In this document: piece by piece, positions 28,546 through 36,989 of the stretch
How the letters are laid out: the number at the start of each line of letters is the position of its first letter
Position numbering within the stretch: the first letter of the stretch is position 1
Assembly: GCA_030428615.1 (NCBI GenBank)
Contig: JAUIDN010000007.1
Location: forward strand, 62,001-126,000
Source: Alphaproteobacteria bacterium
GTDB lineage: Bacteria; Pseudomonadota; Alphaproteobacteria; Sphingomonadales; Emcibacteraceae
Direction of reading: 5' to 3'
DNA length: 64,000 bases
Position numbers and translations under genes: made by a program
The notes under the pieces: generated by a model
Database searches by the model: none
The model's input: only the letters and a program-made list of their open reading frames with translations
What the model was told of the DNA's origin: nothing

Positions 28546-30566
28546 AATGATCCTTTGAGCCGAATTCTAAAGCGTTTATCATAAAATTGCTCTCTATCTT
28601 CAATAAATGAAATTAACCCAGACGCCCGATTGGGATCATAAACCGTTCGCAGCCGGTCCTCATTGGCGTTAACCAGATTATCCACGGATCCGATCAGCAC
28701 CAGACCATCAAATATTCGGTAATTGATGCTAAAGCTTATATACAAACGATCATGATCTGATTGGATAAACTGGTCTATCAGTTTATTTTGGGTTGGCCCA
28801 TAATACCAAAACTGAAAGCTGTAACCGAGACCCATTTTTTCAAAATCCTGCCTTAAAATACCCGTTGCGACATATTTTTCTGTGTCATTAAAAATGCGCT
28901 TTTCATCGGTAAACGCATCCGTGGTCTGTGTATCGAAATATTCAAACTGACCGTCAAGAACGAGATTTTCAAGTCCGATGAAGCCAAATTTAAGACTGGT
29001 GCTGACACCTATCGTGTTTCGTGTGGCAGTACCCACATTACCGACACCGGCAATATTAGGTCCGACTTCAATAAATTCAATATGATCAGATATTCTTTCA
29101 TGTTTCAGGCTTAGTTTAATGTGTCCTTGGTCGTTGGATAGTTTGCGTTCGTAGGACGTTTCAAACATCCATGTTTTCTCAGGGACCAAATCCCGATTAC
29201 CGCCGATTAGGGTATTATCATCGTTGATGGACGATGCAAAATCATTGAAATCAAGTTGCGATACATCCCGTCTGATTGAAAACTGAAATTGGTTTTTCTT
29301 CGTGGGCTTATACCTTAGATCAAAAGAAGGTTTTAAATATGAAAATGACTTAGAGCGATCACCATTCTCCCTTTCCTGGGTAATTTTGGAATATTCAAAT
29401 TTAATCTCGCTATCGAATTGAATTTGCGGGTTAAGCGAAGTGGAGTAGTTTATAAAACTCTCGTTCCGTGTTTCCCTAACGGTCACCATATTTGCCGGGT
29501 CCAGTCCCGCGGTAACGCGGTTAAGGCTTAATTCATTTCCAAATCCGATCTCCCCAACATTATTTAAAGTTGCTGTTATAGATGGTCGGAAAATCGTTTC
29601 GACGGCATCACTTTCAAAGGTCGTATCGCTGTCAACCGATGGCATCTCAGCGTCAATCAAAGCGTCGCGAACTTGACGGGTTTTGGTGTTTGACCGTGAA
29701 AAAAGGCCGATAATTTTATAGTGCCAATTTGATGAAAAGCGCCCGGCATAATCGCCGCCGGCTTCGAAGCCGGGTTTGTCGGTGTTGATCTGAAGCAGCG
29801 ATGAGCCGTTGAGTACACTTTCTCCGTCAGGGTTAAATTCTGCAACCTGACCATTCCAGTCGTTTGAAGACCGTGATTTGCTTGTTTTGATGTTCAATCT
29901 TAATTGATCTGTCTCGGAAACGCGGTATGCGATATTGGCTGATAACGATCTATCATGAAAATATTGCTCTCCAACATCGCTGATGAACCTTATTTTCCTT
30001 TGTTCATCGTTTAAAATAGTGTCATTGCGAAATTCATCGGTAATATATCCGGATTGCGCGGCCTCAATAAAATAATCGACACGTCCCGCGCTACCGCTAT
30101 AGGAAACTGAACCAAGTGGAAACAGCCGCCCACCCGGCAAAATACGTGTTCCGATATCAAATGTGCCGCTACCGCTATTCTCCTCCGCTACGAGCACGAC
30201 GTTTAATAAGGATTCCTGGCTTGAAATCTTAATATCCGGTGAACTGCCACGAATGATTTCGATGCGAAGCACCCGGTCCGCTGAAATACGCCCAAGAGCG
30301 GCTTCACTGTCAATGTTTTTTCCTGATAGCCTTTTTCCGTTGATAAGAACACCATCGTCATTATTTGCAAAACCCCGATCGTTATTGTCATCATTTCGAC
30401 TGAGAATAACCTGACCTCCGGGTATTTTTGTCGCAAGATCAAGCGCTGTTACAACATTAACGATCTGTGATAAATAATGTTTATCATAAACGGTGACGGC
30501 ACCTTCCTGTGCGGACGCGATGGGGGCGAACAAAAAAATAAGAAGACCGACAGGTCCGATACGCAT
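28542..30566 (-). CDS. TonB-dependent outer-membrane receptor-like protein
   Basis: A 674-residue outer-membrane beta-barrel. Signal peptide cleaved near ASAQ, a plug domain (~residues 45-135: DGVLINGKRLSGKNID and VLRIEIIRGSSPDIK are plug motifs), then a barrel of alternating amphipathic strands ending in an aromatic C-terminal residue (KRFRIRLKGSF). The substrate is unknown. GGAGAAA precedes the start. It lies 90 bases downstream of the LytTR gene on the same strand and is likely under its control. The stop overlaps the convergent RdhA-like gene by four bases. Confidence 0.85.
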   Translation of the reverse strand: MRIGPVGLLIFLFAPIASAQEGAVTVYDKHYLSQIVNVVTALDLATKIPGGQVILSRNDDNNDRGFANNDDGVLINGKRLSGKNIDSEAALGRISADRVLRIEIIRGSSPDIKISSQESLLNVVLVAEENSGSGTFDIGTRILPGGRLFPLGSVSYSGSAGRVDYFIEAAQSGYITDEFRNDTILNDEQRKIRFISDVGEQYFHDRSLSANIAYRVSETDQLRLNIKTSKSRSSNDWNGQVAEFNPDGESVLNGSSLLQINTDKPGFEAGGDYAGRFSSNWHYKIIGLFSRSNTKTRQVRDALIDAEMPSVDSDTTFESDAVETIFRPSITATLNNVGEIGFGNELSLNRVTAGLDPANMVTVRETRNESFINYSTSLNPQIQFDSEIKFEYSKITQERENGDRSKSFSYLKPSFDLRYKPTKKNQFQFSIRRDVSQLDFNDFASSINDDNTLIGGNRDLVPEKTWMFETSYERKLSNDQGHIKLSLKHERISDHIEFIEVGPNIAGVGNVGTATRNTIGVSTSLKFGFIGLENLVLDGQFEYFDTQTTDAFTDEKRIFNDTEKYVATGILRQDFEKMGLGYSFQFWYYGPTQNKLIDQFIQSDHDRLYISFSINYRIFDGLVLIGSVDNLVNANEDRLRTVYDPNRASGLISFIEDREQFYDKRFRIRLKGSF

Positions 30567-30656
30567 AACGGTTTCTCCAACAGAAATATTGGAAAAAGCA
30601 TAACCACACCGGAGGTTTGTGAAAGGGCATTGCAGCGAAGAGGTTATTTGATGCAG

Positions 30657-31463
30657 TTAACGGGGATTAAATTGGTGTCGATTAAAAAATTCCTCAATCT
30701 TCTTGCGACCGTCTTTGCTGACAGGTCGCGTAACATCATTCTTAAGGCGTACCAGATATTTGCTGTTTTCTGCCTTTTCAATTGATGTGATAAAGTTAAG
30801 CCGCACGATGGTTGATCGATGAACTCTTGAAAATTGTTCTTTAGGCAATGTTTCTTCAAACGAACTTAACGATTGACGAACAAGATAGTTTTCGTCATTT
30901 GTATGAACCCGGCAGCAATAATCCTCAGCCTCAATCCATTCGATATTATCAATGGCAACGGATGATTGGCGCCCGGTGGTTTTTAAAAGCAGGTAATTCG
31001 GGCGATTATCGTGCTGTGTTCCTTTTTCCGGCGTAACACCAAGAAGTTGACGAAGAGCGAACACACCAAGCAGTAGCCAGTAATACAGAAAATCAATAAT
31101 CGTCCACATAATGAAAAAGAATAAAAAGGCTCCATATCTTGTGTTTTCAGCCTCAAGAAACGGGCTAAAGTTGCTGCTGATGATAAAAAACCAGCCGGCG
31201 TGAATGGTCAGGATGAGAAAACAGAGCAGCCCGTGGCGCGCAATCCACAAGGGGATCGGCTGTTCTACGATTGGATGGCGATGATCAAATTTATTCAAAA
31301 TCTGCCCGAACAGAACCCATGGTCCCCACACCCCTGTTTGCCAGATCAGGACACTGATGAACGGCTCCGCGTATGGTGCTGGTAATACGCGAACATAAAT
31401 TATGAGCGAGAACGCAACGATGATTAAAATGGTGCCGATTAAAACAATCTGGAAACGGCTCAT
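30657..31463 (-). CDS. Membrane-bound LytTR-family transcriptional regulator
   Basis: A 268-residue one-component regulator. Four hydrophobic helices (around residues 5-27, 38-56, 76-97, 108-140) precede a cytosolic LytTR DNA-binding domain (~residues 160-262): DNIEWIEAEDYCCRVHTND, the HRSTIVRLNFI motif and the LKNDVTRPVSKDG terminus are typical. There is no receiver domain, so the membrane part is the likely sensor. Directly upstream of the TonB-receptor gene on the same strand, suggesting it senses a ligand or envelope state connected with that receptor. Confidence 0.85.
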   Translation of the reverse strand: MSRFQIVLIGTILIIVAFSLIIYVRVLPAPYAEPFISVLIWQTGVWGPWVLFGQILNKFDHRHPIVEQPIPLWIARHGLLCFLILTIHAGWFFIISSNFSPFLEAENTRYGAFLFFFIMWTIIDFLYYWLLLGVFALRQLLGVTPEKGTQHDNRPNYLLLKTTGRQSSVAIDNIEWIEAEDYCCRVHTNDENYLVRQSLSSFEETLPKEQFSRVHRSTIVRLNFITSIEKAENSKYLVRLKNDVTRPVSKDGRKKIEEFFNRHQFNPR

Positions 31464-31547
31464 GATTTATCCCTTCACAGATGCTCTAAAATAGTCGTTC
31501 ATAACAGCTGCTTTTAGCATAAAAGTAAAAAAACATACTCCGTGCTA

Positions 31548-31997
31548 TTAATTTGGTGGCGGATTAAGGCTGAAGGAATCAACCACTATTTTCCATTCGC
31601 CTGTTTCCTGCCGTTTCCAGATGGAAGCATATTTGCCATGCTGTTTTTTTATGGTCCCGTCATCCTGCTTTGTATTTATGGAAAAAAGTCCCCAAGTGTA
31701 TCCCATATCGCCTGAAATGTCGCCAGCCTCCGGTTCCCAGGTAACAGTCGTATTGGGTTTGTCACCGGCATCACGAAGGACCGCTTCCAATCCCACCTTC
31801 GGCGCTTCGCCTGGGGGCAGCGTGACCGCGTCCTCTGCCAGATATTTGGCAAATGCATTATAGGTGCCATGTTCTAATCGGTATTTCACAAATTCCCGAT
31901 CAAGGGCAAAAAGCATTTTCACACTGTCTTTTTCCTGGGCCATTGCGGTGATGGGCATGATAAAGATCGCCGCGAGAATAAATTTTACCAGTCGCAT
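31548..31997 (-). CDS. SnoaL/NTF2-like (DUF4440-type) secreted protein
   Basis: A 149-residue protein with a signal peptide (cleaved near AMA-Q) and one NTF2-like alpha+beta cone (~residues 25-149): LFALDREFVKYRLEHG, the AVTLPPGEAPKVG turn and the C-terminal WKRQETGEWKIVVDSFS strand pair fit the family of ketosteroid-isomerase-like lipocalin-shaped domains. ATG 31997 follows AAGGAGAAG; an upstream in-frame ATG would break the signal peptide. Ligand unknown. Confidence 0.78.
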   Translation of the reverse strand: MRLVKFILAAIFIMPITAMAQEKDSVKMLFALDREFVKYRLEHGTYNAFAKYLAEDAVTLPPGEAPKVGLEAVLRDAGDKPNTTVTWEPEAGDISGDMGYTWGLFSINTKQDDGTIKKQHGKYASIWKRQETGEWKIVVDSFSLNPPPN

Positions 31998-32105
31998 TTT
32001 CTTCTCCTTTAATATGGTGTGATGGTTGACGTTAACATAATAATTCACTCAAACAACACACGATTTTAAAAGGGTATGGCTGAATTATGGTTAACGGCTA
32101 CTGCC

Positions 32106-32135
32106 TTGACAAACCTCGTTCAAATGGTACCATTT
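32106..32135 (+). promoter_or_regulatory. Candidate promoter with embedded 14-base palindrome
   Basis: TTGACA at 32106-32111 and a weak TACCAT at 32128-32133 are 16 bases apart. AAATGGTACCATTT at 32122-32135 is a perfect palindrome covering the -10 region, the usual position of a repressor operator. It lies just upstream of the first six-codon ORF. Confidence 0.45.
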
Positions 32136-32176
32136 TTCGTGAGTATATTGTTATTGGGCAAAAAAGGGAGGATAAA

Positions 32177-32197
32177 ATGAGCGGTGCAATAAATTAA
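32177..32197 (+). CDS. Candidate micro-ORF 1 (MSGAIN)
   Basis: A six-codon ORF with stop TAA. GGGAGG at 32166-32171 is a near-perfect Shine-Dalgarno at 5 bases from the ATG. It is nearly identical in protein to micro-ORF 2, 90 bases downstream; two codons differ only in the third base (AGC/AGT, GGT/GGC), as expected if the peptide sequence is selected. Could be a leader peptide, a signal peptide molecule, or a translational regulator of the short transcript. Confidence 0.4.
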   Translation: MSGAIN

Positions 32198-32266
32198 GGT
32201 TGGAAGTATCCACCAATATATCTATTAAAAAACAATCATTTATCAACAAAGTAAAAGGAGTAGACA

Positions 32267-32287
32267 ATGAGTGGCGCAGTTACTTAA
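32267..32287 (+). CDS. Candidate micro-ORF 2 (MSGAVT)
   Basis: A second six-codon ORF ending in TAA, with AAGGAG at 32255-32260, six bases before the ATG. Only the last two residues differ from micro-ORF 1 (Ile to Val and Asn to Thr). An intrinsic terminator follows 44 bases after its stop, so it lies in a short independent transcript and is not the leader of the acylase gene unless the terminator is bypassed. Confidence 0.4.
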   Translation: MSGAVT

Positions 32288-32330
32288 TATTCAGTCTAAC
32301 TAAGTTAGAAAACGAATCTTTAACAAAAAA

Positions 32331-32380
32331 ACACCCTGGAAAATATGGTTAACGCTTATCTTTTCAGGGTGTGTTTTTTT
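32331..32380 (+). terminator. Intrinsic terminator closing the micro-ORF unit
   Basis: ACACCCTG and CAGGGTGT pair, extended by AAAA/TTTT with one bulged G, around a ~16-base loop, followed by T7. It separates the micro-ORFs from the acylase promoter at 32407. Confidence 0.85.
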
Positions 32381-32406
32381 GTCTTTGACCAAATAGCATG
32401 ACCTGT

Positions 32407-32436
32407 TTGACACATGGCTTGTTTCCTGCTTATTGT
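32407..32436 (+). promoter_or_regulatory. Candidate promoter of the penicillin-acylase-family gene
   Basis: TTGACA at 32407-32412 and TATTGT at 32431-32436 (18-base spacer) lie 31 bases before the start codon at 32467, downstream of the terminator. Confidence 0.45.
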
Positions 32437-32466
32437 CTAGTCTGTAATAAATATTGGGAGAATGTT

Positions 32467-34680
32467 ATGTCGGCTGTCAAAAAAAGCCTTTTCATATTAT
32501 CGGTGTTGATTTTCGTCGTATCCTGTAGCGCGGAGCAGGAAACCGCACAAACAATGGACGACGCGGAAGTCATGCATCAATCGCAGAATGTGACCATCTA
32601 TCGTGATCAGTGGGGTGTTCCGCATATCCATGGTAAAACAGACGGGGATACCGCCTTTGGCATGGGATATGCGCAGGCCGAGGACAATTTCAATCAGCTT
32701 GAGTTGGGCTTTATCATGGGTATCGGGCGCTCCGCAGAAGTGCTGGGCGAAGAAGCGTTGCTTGCGGATTGGGTTGTACATTCATTTGAAAATAACGAGC
32801 TCTCGATACGTGATTATGAAAATGCAAGTCCAGCGGTAAAGGCGCTGCTTGATGGGTATGCGGCGGGCATCAATTATTATATTGAAACACACCCGGATCT
32901 TGAAGTCAGACTGCTTAATCATATTGAGCCCTGGTATTCGCTGGCGCTTATTCGCCGCTGGTACCATTTGGGTGGCTTTCTGGGCCGTCTTCGTTTTTCA
33001 ACAGAGGAACGCACCGCAGCCTTTGAAGCGATTAATGGTGAAATGCTGACCATGGCGCAGCTGGAAATACCGGAATATGACCCGGAAGACAGAAAGGAAT
33101 TTGGCTCAAATTCCTGGGCGGCAAATGGCCCTAAGATCGAGGGGACAGGATCATACCTGTTTATAAATCCGCATCTTCCGGCCTTTGGGATTGGTCAGAC
33201 ATATGAAGCGCATATGATATCGGACGAAGGATGGAATTTTACCGGATATGCCAGATTTGGCTATCCGGTTCCCTATATTGGCTTTAACGAAAATCTTGGC
33301 TGGATGAGCACTGATAATTTCAGCAACCAGGAAGACAGCTGGATTGAGCATTTTGATGATCCGGAAAGTCCGCTTTCCTACCGCTATGGTGACGGTACAC
33401 GTAAAGCAACCGAATGGACCGGTGAAATAAAAATAAAGGGCGGTGAAGTGCGCACGGTCAAATACCGTAAAACGCACCATGGTGCGGTGGTTGCCATGCG
33501 GGACGGCCAATTTCTTTCAGGCATGATGGCACGTTACGATGAACCGGGCTGGCTTGATCAATGGTACAATATGGGGCGTGCCGGAAATATTGATGAATTT
33601 ACCAAAGCAATCGAACCGCAGGCAATGCAATTCGGCAACATCATGTATGCGGATCGGGATGCTAATATCTGGTATATTTATAATGGTGCCGTTCCTATCA
33701 GAACCGAAGGCTTTGACTGGAACACGGCCGTTGATGGAAGCAATCCCGATACGGATTGGAAGGGATACCATACGCTTTACGAACTCCCGCAGGTTAAAAA
33801 CCCTGTTTCCAATATGATGCAAAACACCAATACAACGCCATTTATGGTTAGCATGTCGGAAAGTGATGCCAGAGAAGAAAATTATCCGACCTATATGGTG
33901 CGTGAAGGCGATAACGCAAGAAGCCGCAACGCAAGGCGTATTTTACACAAACATGAAACATTTGATTTTGCGACTTGGGAATATGAAAGCCTTGATACGA
34001 CGATGATGGAATGGAATGTATCAAAACCACTTATTATGGGTGCCTATGCGTCAACTTCTGCGGCCAACCCGGCGCGCGCGGAGAAGCTGGCCCCGGTAAT
34101 TGAAATGTTGGATGCGTGGGATGGGGTGGCCTCACTCGAGACACCGGAGCCAACAATTTATGTTGATTGGTTTGAGGGACTATACAGACCAAAGCCGCGT
34201 GGCTATGAAGCGTCTGACGAGGAAATAATGGTGGCACTTGAGCAGGCGATGGATAAACTGGTCGAAGACTGGGGAACATGGCAGGTGACCTGGGGTGATA
34301 TGAACCGGTCACAAAGACCGCCACTTGATGCCAGTGGTAATCCGATTTTTGATGATAATGCGAAAAGCATTGCGACCCCCGGTGTGCCGAGCTGGTCCGG
34401 CGGCAGCCAGATTTCGTTTAACATCCGGCGGGAAGGTTTGATCCGTCGCTACAAAACTGGCGGTAACAGCTACACAGCCATTGTTGATTTCCCAAATGAC
34501 CGAAGCGTGAAAACAAACGCCAAATCGGTTCATGTGTTTGGGGCTAGTGCCGATCCGAATTCACCCAATAATATGGATCAGGCAGCGTTACTTGCAGCAA
34601 AAATGTATAAAAAGGCGTGGTTATACCTTGATGATGTAAAAGCAAATGCGGCCCGATCCTATCATCCGGGTGAGGAATAA
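32467..34680 (+). CDS. Penicillin acylase family (Ntn-hydrolase) lipoprotein
   Basis: A 737-residue exported amidase precursor. Lipobox at FVVSC. The precursor should cleave itself before Ser214 in FGSNSWAANGP, giving an alpha chain of ~190 residues and a beta chain whose N-terminal Ser is the nucleophile; THHGAVVA and the NTNTTPF asparagine are the usual beta-chain helper residues. Relatives hydrolyse penicillins, acyl-homoserine lactones (PvdQ, QuiP) or other N-acyl amides. ATG 32467 behind GGGAG fits the signal; an in-frame ATG at 32398 lies before the promoter. The serine hydrolase gene follows in the same direction after 42 bases. Confidence 0.9.
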   Translation: MSAVKKSLFILSVLIFVVSCSAEQETAQTMDDAEVMHQSQNVTIYRDQWGVPHIHGKTDGDTAFGMGYAQAEDNFNQLELGFIMGIGRSAEVLGEEALLADWVVHSFENNELSIRDYENASPAVKALLDGYAAGINYYIETHPDLEVRLLNHIEPWYSLALIRRWYHLGGFLGRLRFSTEERTAAFEAINGEMLTMAQLEIPEYDPEDRKEFGSNSWAANGPKIEGTGSYLFINPHLPAFGIGQTYEAHMISDEGWNFTGYARFGYPVPYIGFNENLGWMSTDNFSNQEDSWIEHFDDPESPLSYRYGDGTRKATEWTGEIKIKGGEVRTVKYRKTHHGAVVAMRDGQFLSGMMARYDEPGWLDQWYNMGRAGNIDEFTKAIEPQAMQFGNIMYADRDANIWYIYNGAVPIRTEGFDWNTAVDGSNPDTDWKGYHTLYELPQVKNPVSNMMQNTNTTPFMVSMSESDAREENYPTYMVREGDNARSRNARRILHKHETFDFATWEYESLDTTMMEWNVSKPLIMGAYASTSAANPARAEKLAPVIEMLDAWDGVASLETPEPTIYVDWFEGLYRPKPRGYEASDEEIMVALEQAMDKLVEDWGTWQVTWGDMNRSQRPPLDASGNPIFDDNAKSIATPGVPSWSGGSQISFNIRREGLIRRYKTGGNSYTAIVDFPNDRSVKTNAKSVHVFGASADPNSPNNMDQAALLAAKMYKKAWLYLDDVKANAARSYHPGEE

Positions 34681-34722
34681 AGCGATGAAAAGATGGATAT
34701 TCTTTACTATGGGGATTGGAAA

Positions 34723-36189
34723 ATGAAATATTTTGTCTCGGTTTTATTCATGTTTTTGTTCGTGTTTTCAGGTGCGCAGGCGCAGAATTCCCTACCGGAA
34801 GATTTTGATGCAACAGTTCTGGAAAATATGAAAAAATGGCATGCACCCGGATTGGGTCTGGCGATCGTCAGAGACGGTCAGACTGTTTTGGCGAAAGGCT
34901 ACGGCGTAAAGTCATTTAAAACGATGGAACCTGTAAATGAAAATACGCTGTTTCAGGCAGGATCAACGACAAAAGCCTTTGCCGCCATGTCAATTGCGAT
35001 GCTGATTGATCAGGGAAAAGCAAACTGGGATGATCCGGTGATAAAATATATTCCTGAATTCAGGATGGAAGACAAATATGTCCAAAACCATCTGACCATT
35101 CGGGATGCCCTTAGCCACCGGAGTGGCGTTTCATATCTTTCCAACCTGAATTTGTTTTTTGGCAAAAACCTGTCCGAAACATGGGACATGATGTCAAATA
35201 ATGGGCAGCAGGCCAGTTTCAGGGAAAAATGGGATTATAACAATACGACCTTCGCGTTAAGCGGCAAAGTGGTGGAGCGGATAAGCGGGCTTCCCTTTCA
35301 TGAATTCGTCAGACAAAATATTCTTGAGCCGTTGGGAATGAAGAATAGTGTTATGCTCGATGAAGAAGTGCGGACAAGTGGAAACCGCGCGCAGGCGCAT
35401 CAGCACTATGAAGGTACGGACTATGAAATTCCTTATCCATACATAGAATATACAAAATCAGCAGGCATGCTGAATTCAACGCCTGTCGATATGACGAAAT
35501 GGATGAAATTTTTGCTAGCCAAGGGGGTCTGGGAGGGCAAGAGGCTTGTTTCTGAAGAACATATCGAAGAGATGCTGAAGCCTCAAATGCTTCTTGAACC
35601 AAAAGATATATATCCGGCGGCGGCGAGTTATAACCACAATTACTATGCTTATGGCCTGGCCTGGTTTGTGCATGATTATAAAGGACAAAAAATAGCAATG
35701 CACACCGGCAGTATTGACGGCATGGTGGCTATTATCGGAATTTTGCCGGAGCAGAATATAGGCGTCTATGTTTTCATAAACAGTGATCATATTGAATACC
35801 GACATGCGCTTATGTATTCCGTGATTGATATTCTTTTAAATAACGAACGGACAAACTGGTCAGAAAAACTGTATCAGGTTTATCATCCTGAAAATGGAGA
35901 TGCGTATGAGACAGCAATGGCCCACCCCGATATAAAATCGGAAGACCTTATTGGCACATATAAGCTAAAGGGTACTTACCCTCTAATAATAAAGGAAATA
36001 GATGGTGTTCTGAAAGGGTATCTGGGTATTCAGGTCACGGAAATTGAACAGCAAAGTGATGGCCGCTTCTTGCTGATTGATCCCGAAACAAGGGAAATAC
36101 CGCGGAAAAACTTTTTGACCGTGACCGTCAATGAAGATGGTGATGTGAAGAACGTTTCCTTAAGTGGGATGACGTTTGAAAAACAATAA
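34723..36189 (+). CDS. Class C beta-lactamase-fold serine hydrolase with C-terminal domain
   Basis: A 488-residue periplasmic protein with signal peptide (cleaved near AQA-Q). Motifs: S81-T-T-K84 (nucleophile and base), Y172-N-N174, and HTGSIDG in place of KTG. Residues ~25-380 form the beta-lactamase/PBP4-like domain; ~390-488 a DUF3471-type beta domain common in D-aminopeptidase-like or esterase-like members. ATG 34723 follows GGGGATTGGAAA. Probable operon with the acylase upstream. Could act on beta-lactams, D-amino peptides or esters. Confidence 0.88.
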   Translation: MKYFVSVLFMFLFVFSGAQAQNSLPEDFDATVLENMKKWHAPGLGLAIVRDGQTVLAKGYGVKSFKTMEPVNENTLFQAGSTTKAFAAMSIAMLIDQGKANWDDPVIKYIPEFRMEDKYVQNHLTIRDALSHRSGVSYLSNLNLFFGKNLSETWDMMSNNGQQASFREKWDYNNTTFALSGKVVERISGLPFHEFVRQNILEPLGMKNSVMLDEEVRTSGNRAQAHQHYEGTDYEIPYPYIEYTKSAGMLNSTPVDMTKWMKFLLAKGVWEGKRLVSEEHIEEMLKPQMLLEPKDIYPAAASYNHNYYAYGLAWFVHDYKGQKIAMHTGSIDGMVAIIGILPEQNIGVYVFINSDHIEYRHALMYSVIDILLNNERTNWSEKLYQVYHPENGDAYETAMAHPDIKSEDLIGTYKLKGTYPLIIKEIDGVLKGYLGIQVTEIEQQSDGRFLLIDPETREIPRKNFLTVTVNEDGDVKNVSLSGMTFEKQ

Positions 36190-36195
36190 AGGTCG

Positions 36196-36975
36196 CTAAC
36201 CGACACGCCCGTAAAAGGTCATGCTGGCGCTTTCGGATATGGCAATGTTTGGTTCTGAATTATAGGCAAACACGACCAGCATGCGGGTTTTCCCGCCGAT
36301 TGTTGGGGTTACTCTGTGTATTGCGTTACGCCCACGAAATAAAACCAGTGTTCCTTCGGGCATAGTCAATGTCTTGACCGTGGCCTTTCCGTCAAGGATG
36401 TTTTCAACCGCGTCAACATTCATTTCACCCTTATCGGCATCACGGACATTTTCTACATATTCAAACACGCCACCCGCTTCGGGTGTTTGTATCATCAGGG
36501 TTGCCGCAAAAGACGAATTGTCAAAATGCCAGCCAAGTTCCCTGCCCTCGTCAGCATAATGTAAGTTTATCGAAGACAGGCTATCGGCATAATCATAAAG
36601 ATTTTCTTCTCCCAAAACATTGCATAGGAATTCTCGAAAAATTTCGCTGTCATAAAGAACATGCAAGGGGGACGAATGTGGGATTTGATCATCGGTAATG
36701 CATCCCTTGGATGAGATTACTTCCCTGTTTCTTGGATGATCAAGCGGATAATTCGGGTCGGGGTCGGTTAAATAAACATTATGTTTTTGAGCGCAGAAAT
36801 AAGCTTTATGCTGATTTTGTATTCCTTCGGCCCGCACTTGGTCCACCACGACGGGCAGAAGAAATTCTTCAAGGACCAAAACACCATTTTTATCAACGGT
36901 ATGCTTGCAGCTCTTCTGAAACTCCTCACTCTCAATGGGGTGTTGATTAATATTTACTACTTCGTTTAAATCCAT
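36196..36975 (-). CDS. HalD/BesD-like Fe(II)/2-oxoglutarate-dependent oxygenase
   Basis: A 259-residue soluble enzyme. The double-stranded beta-helix carries H150-F-D152, distal H220 (NAIHRVTP) and R231 (GKTRMLVVFAY) for 2-oxoglutarate. The overall pattern, including HKAYFCAQKHNVYLT and WHFDNSSFAATLMIQ, resembles the family of free-amino-acid halogenases (BesD/HalD) and their relatives. True halogenases replace the Asp by Gly to make room for chloride; here Asp152 is present, so hydroxylation or another oxidation is expected. Possible substrate: a free amino acid. It lies downstream of a serine hydrolase and LysE on the same strand. Weak ribosome-binding site. Confidence 0.78.
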   Translation of the reverse strand: MDLNEVVNINQHPIESEEFQKSCKHTVDKNGVLVLEEFLLPVVVDQVRAEGIQNQHKAYFCAQKHNVYLTDPDPNYPLDHPRNREVISSKGCITDDQIPHSSPLHVLYDSEIFREFLCNVLGEENLYDYADSLSSINLHYADEGRELGWHFDNSSFAATLMIQTPEAGGVFEYVENVRDADKGEMNVDAVENILDGKATVKTLTMPEGTLVLFRGRNAIHRVTPTIGGKTRMLVVFAYNSEPNIAISESASMTFYGRVG

Positions 36976-36989
36976 TTCTATCTACAATA

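Noticed and set aside
32086-32354. Direct repeat TATGGTTAACG at 32086 and 32344
   Set aside because: Eleven-base match flanking the micro-ORF unit; second copy is in the terminator loop. Could mark a duplication edge, but it is too short to separate from chance.
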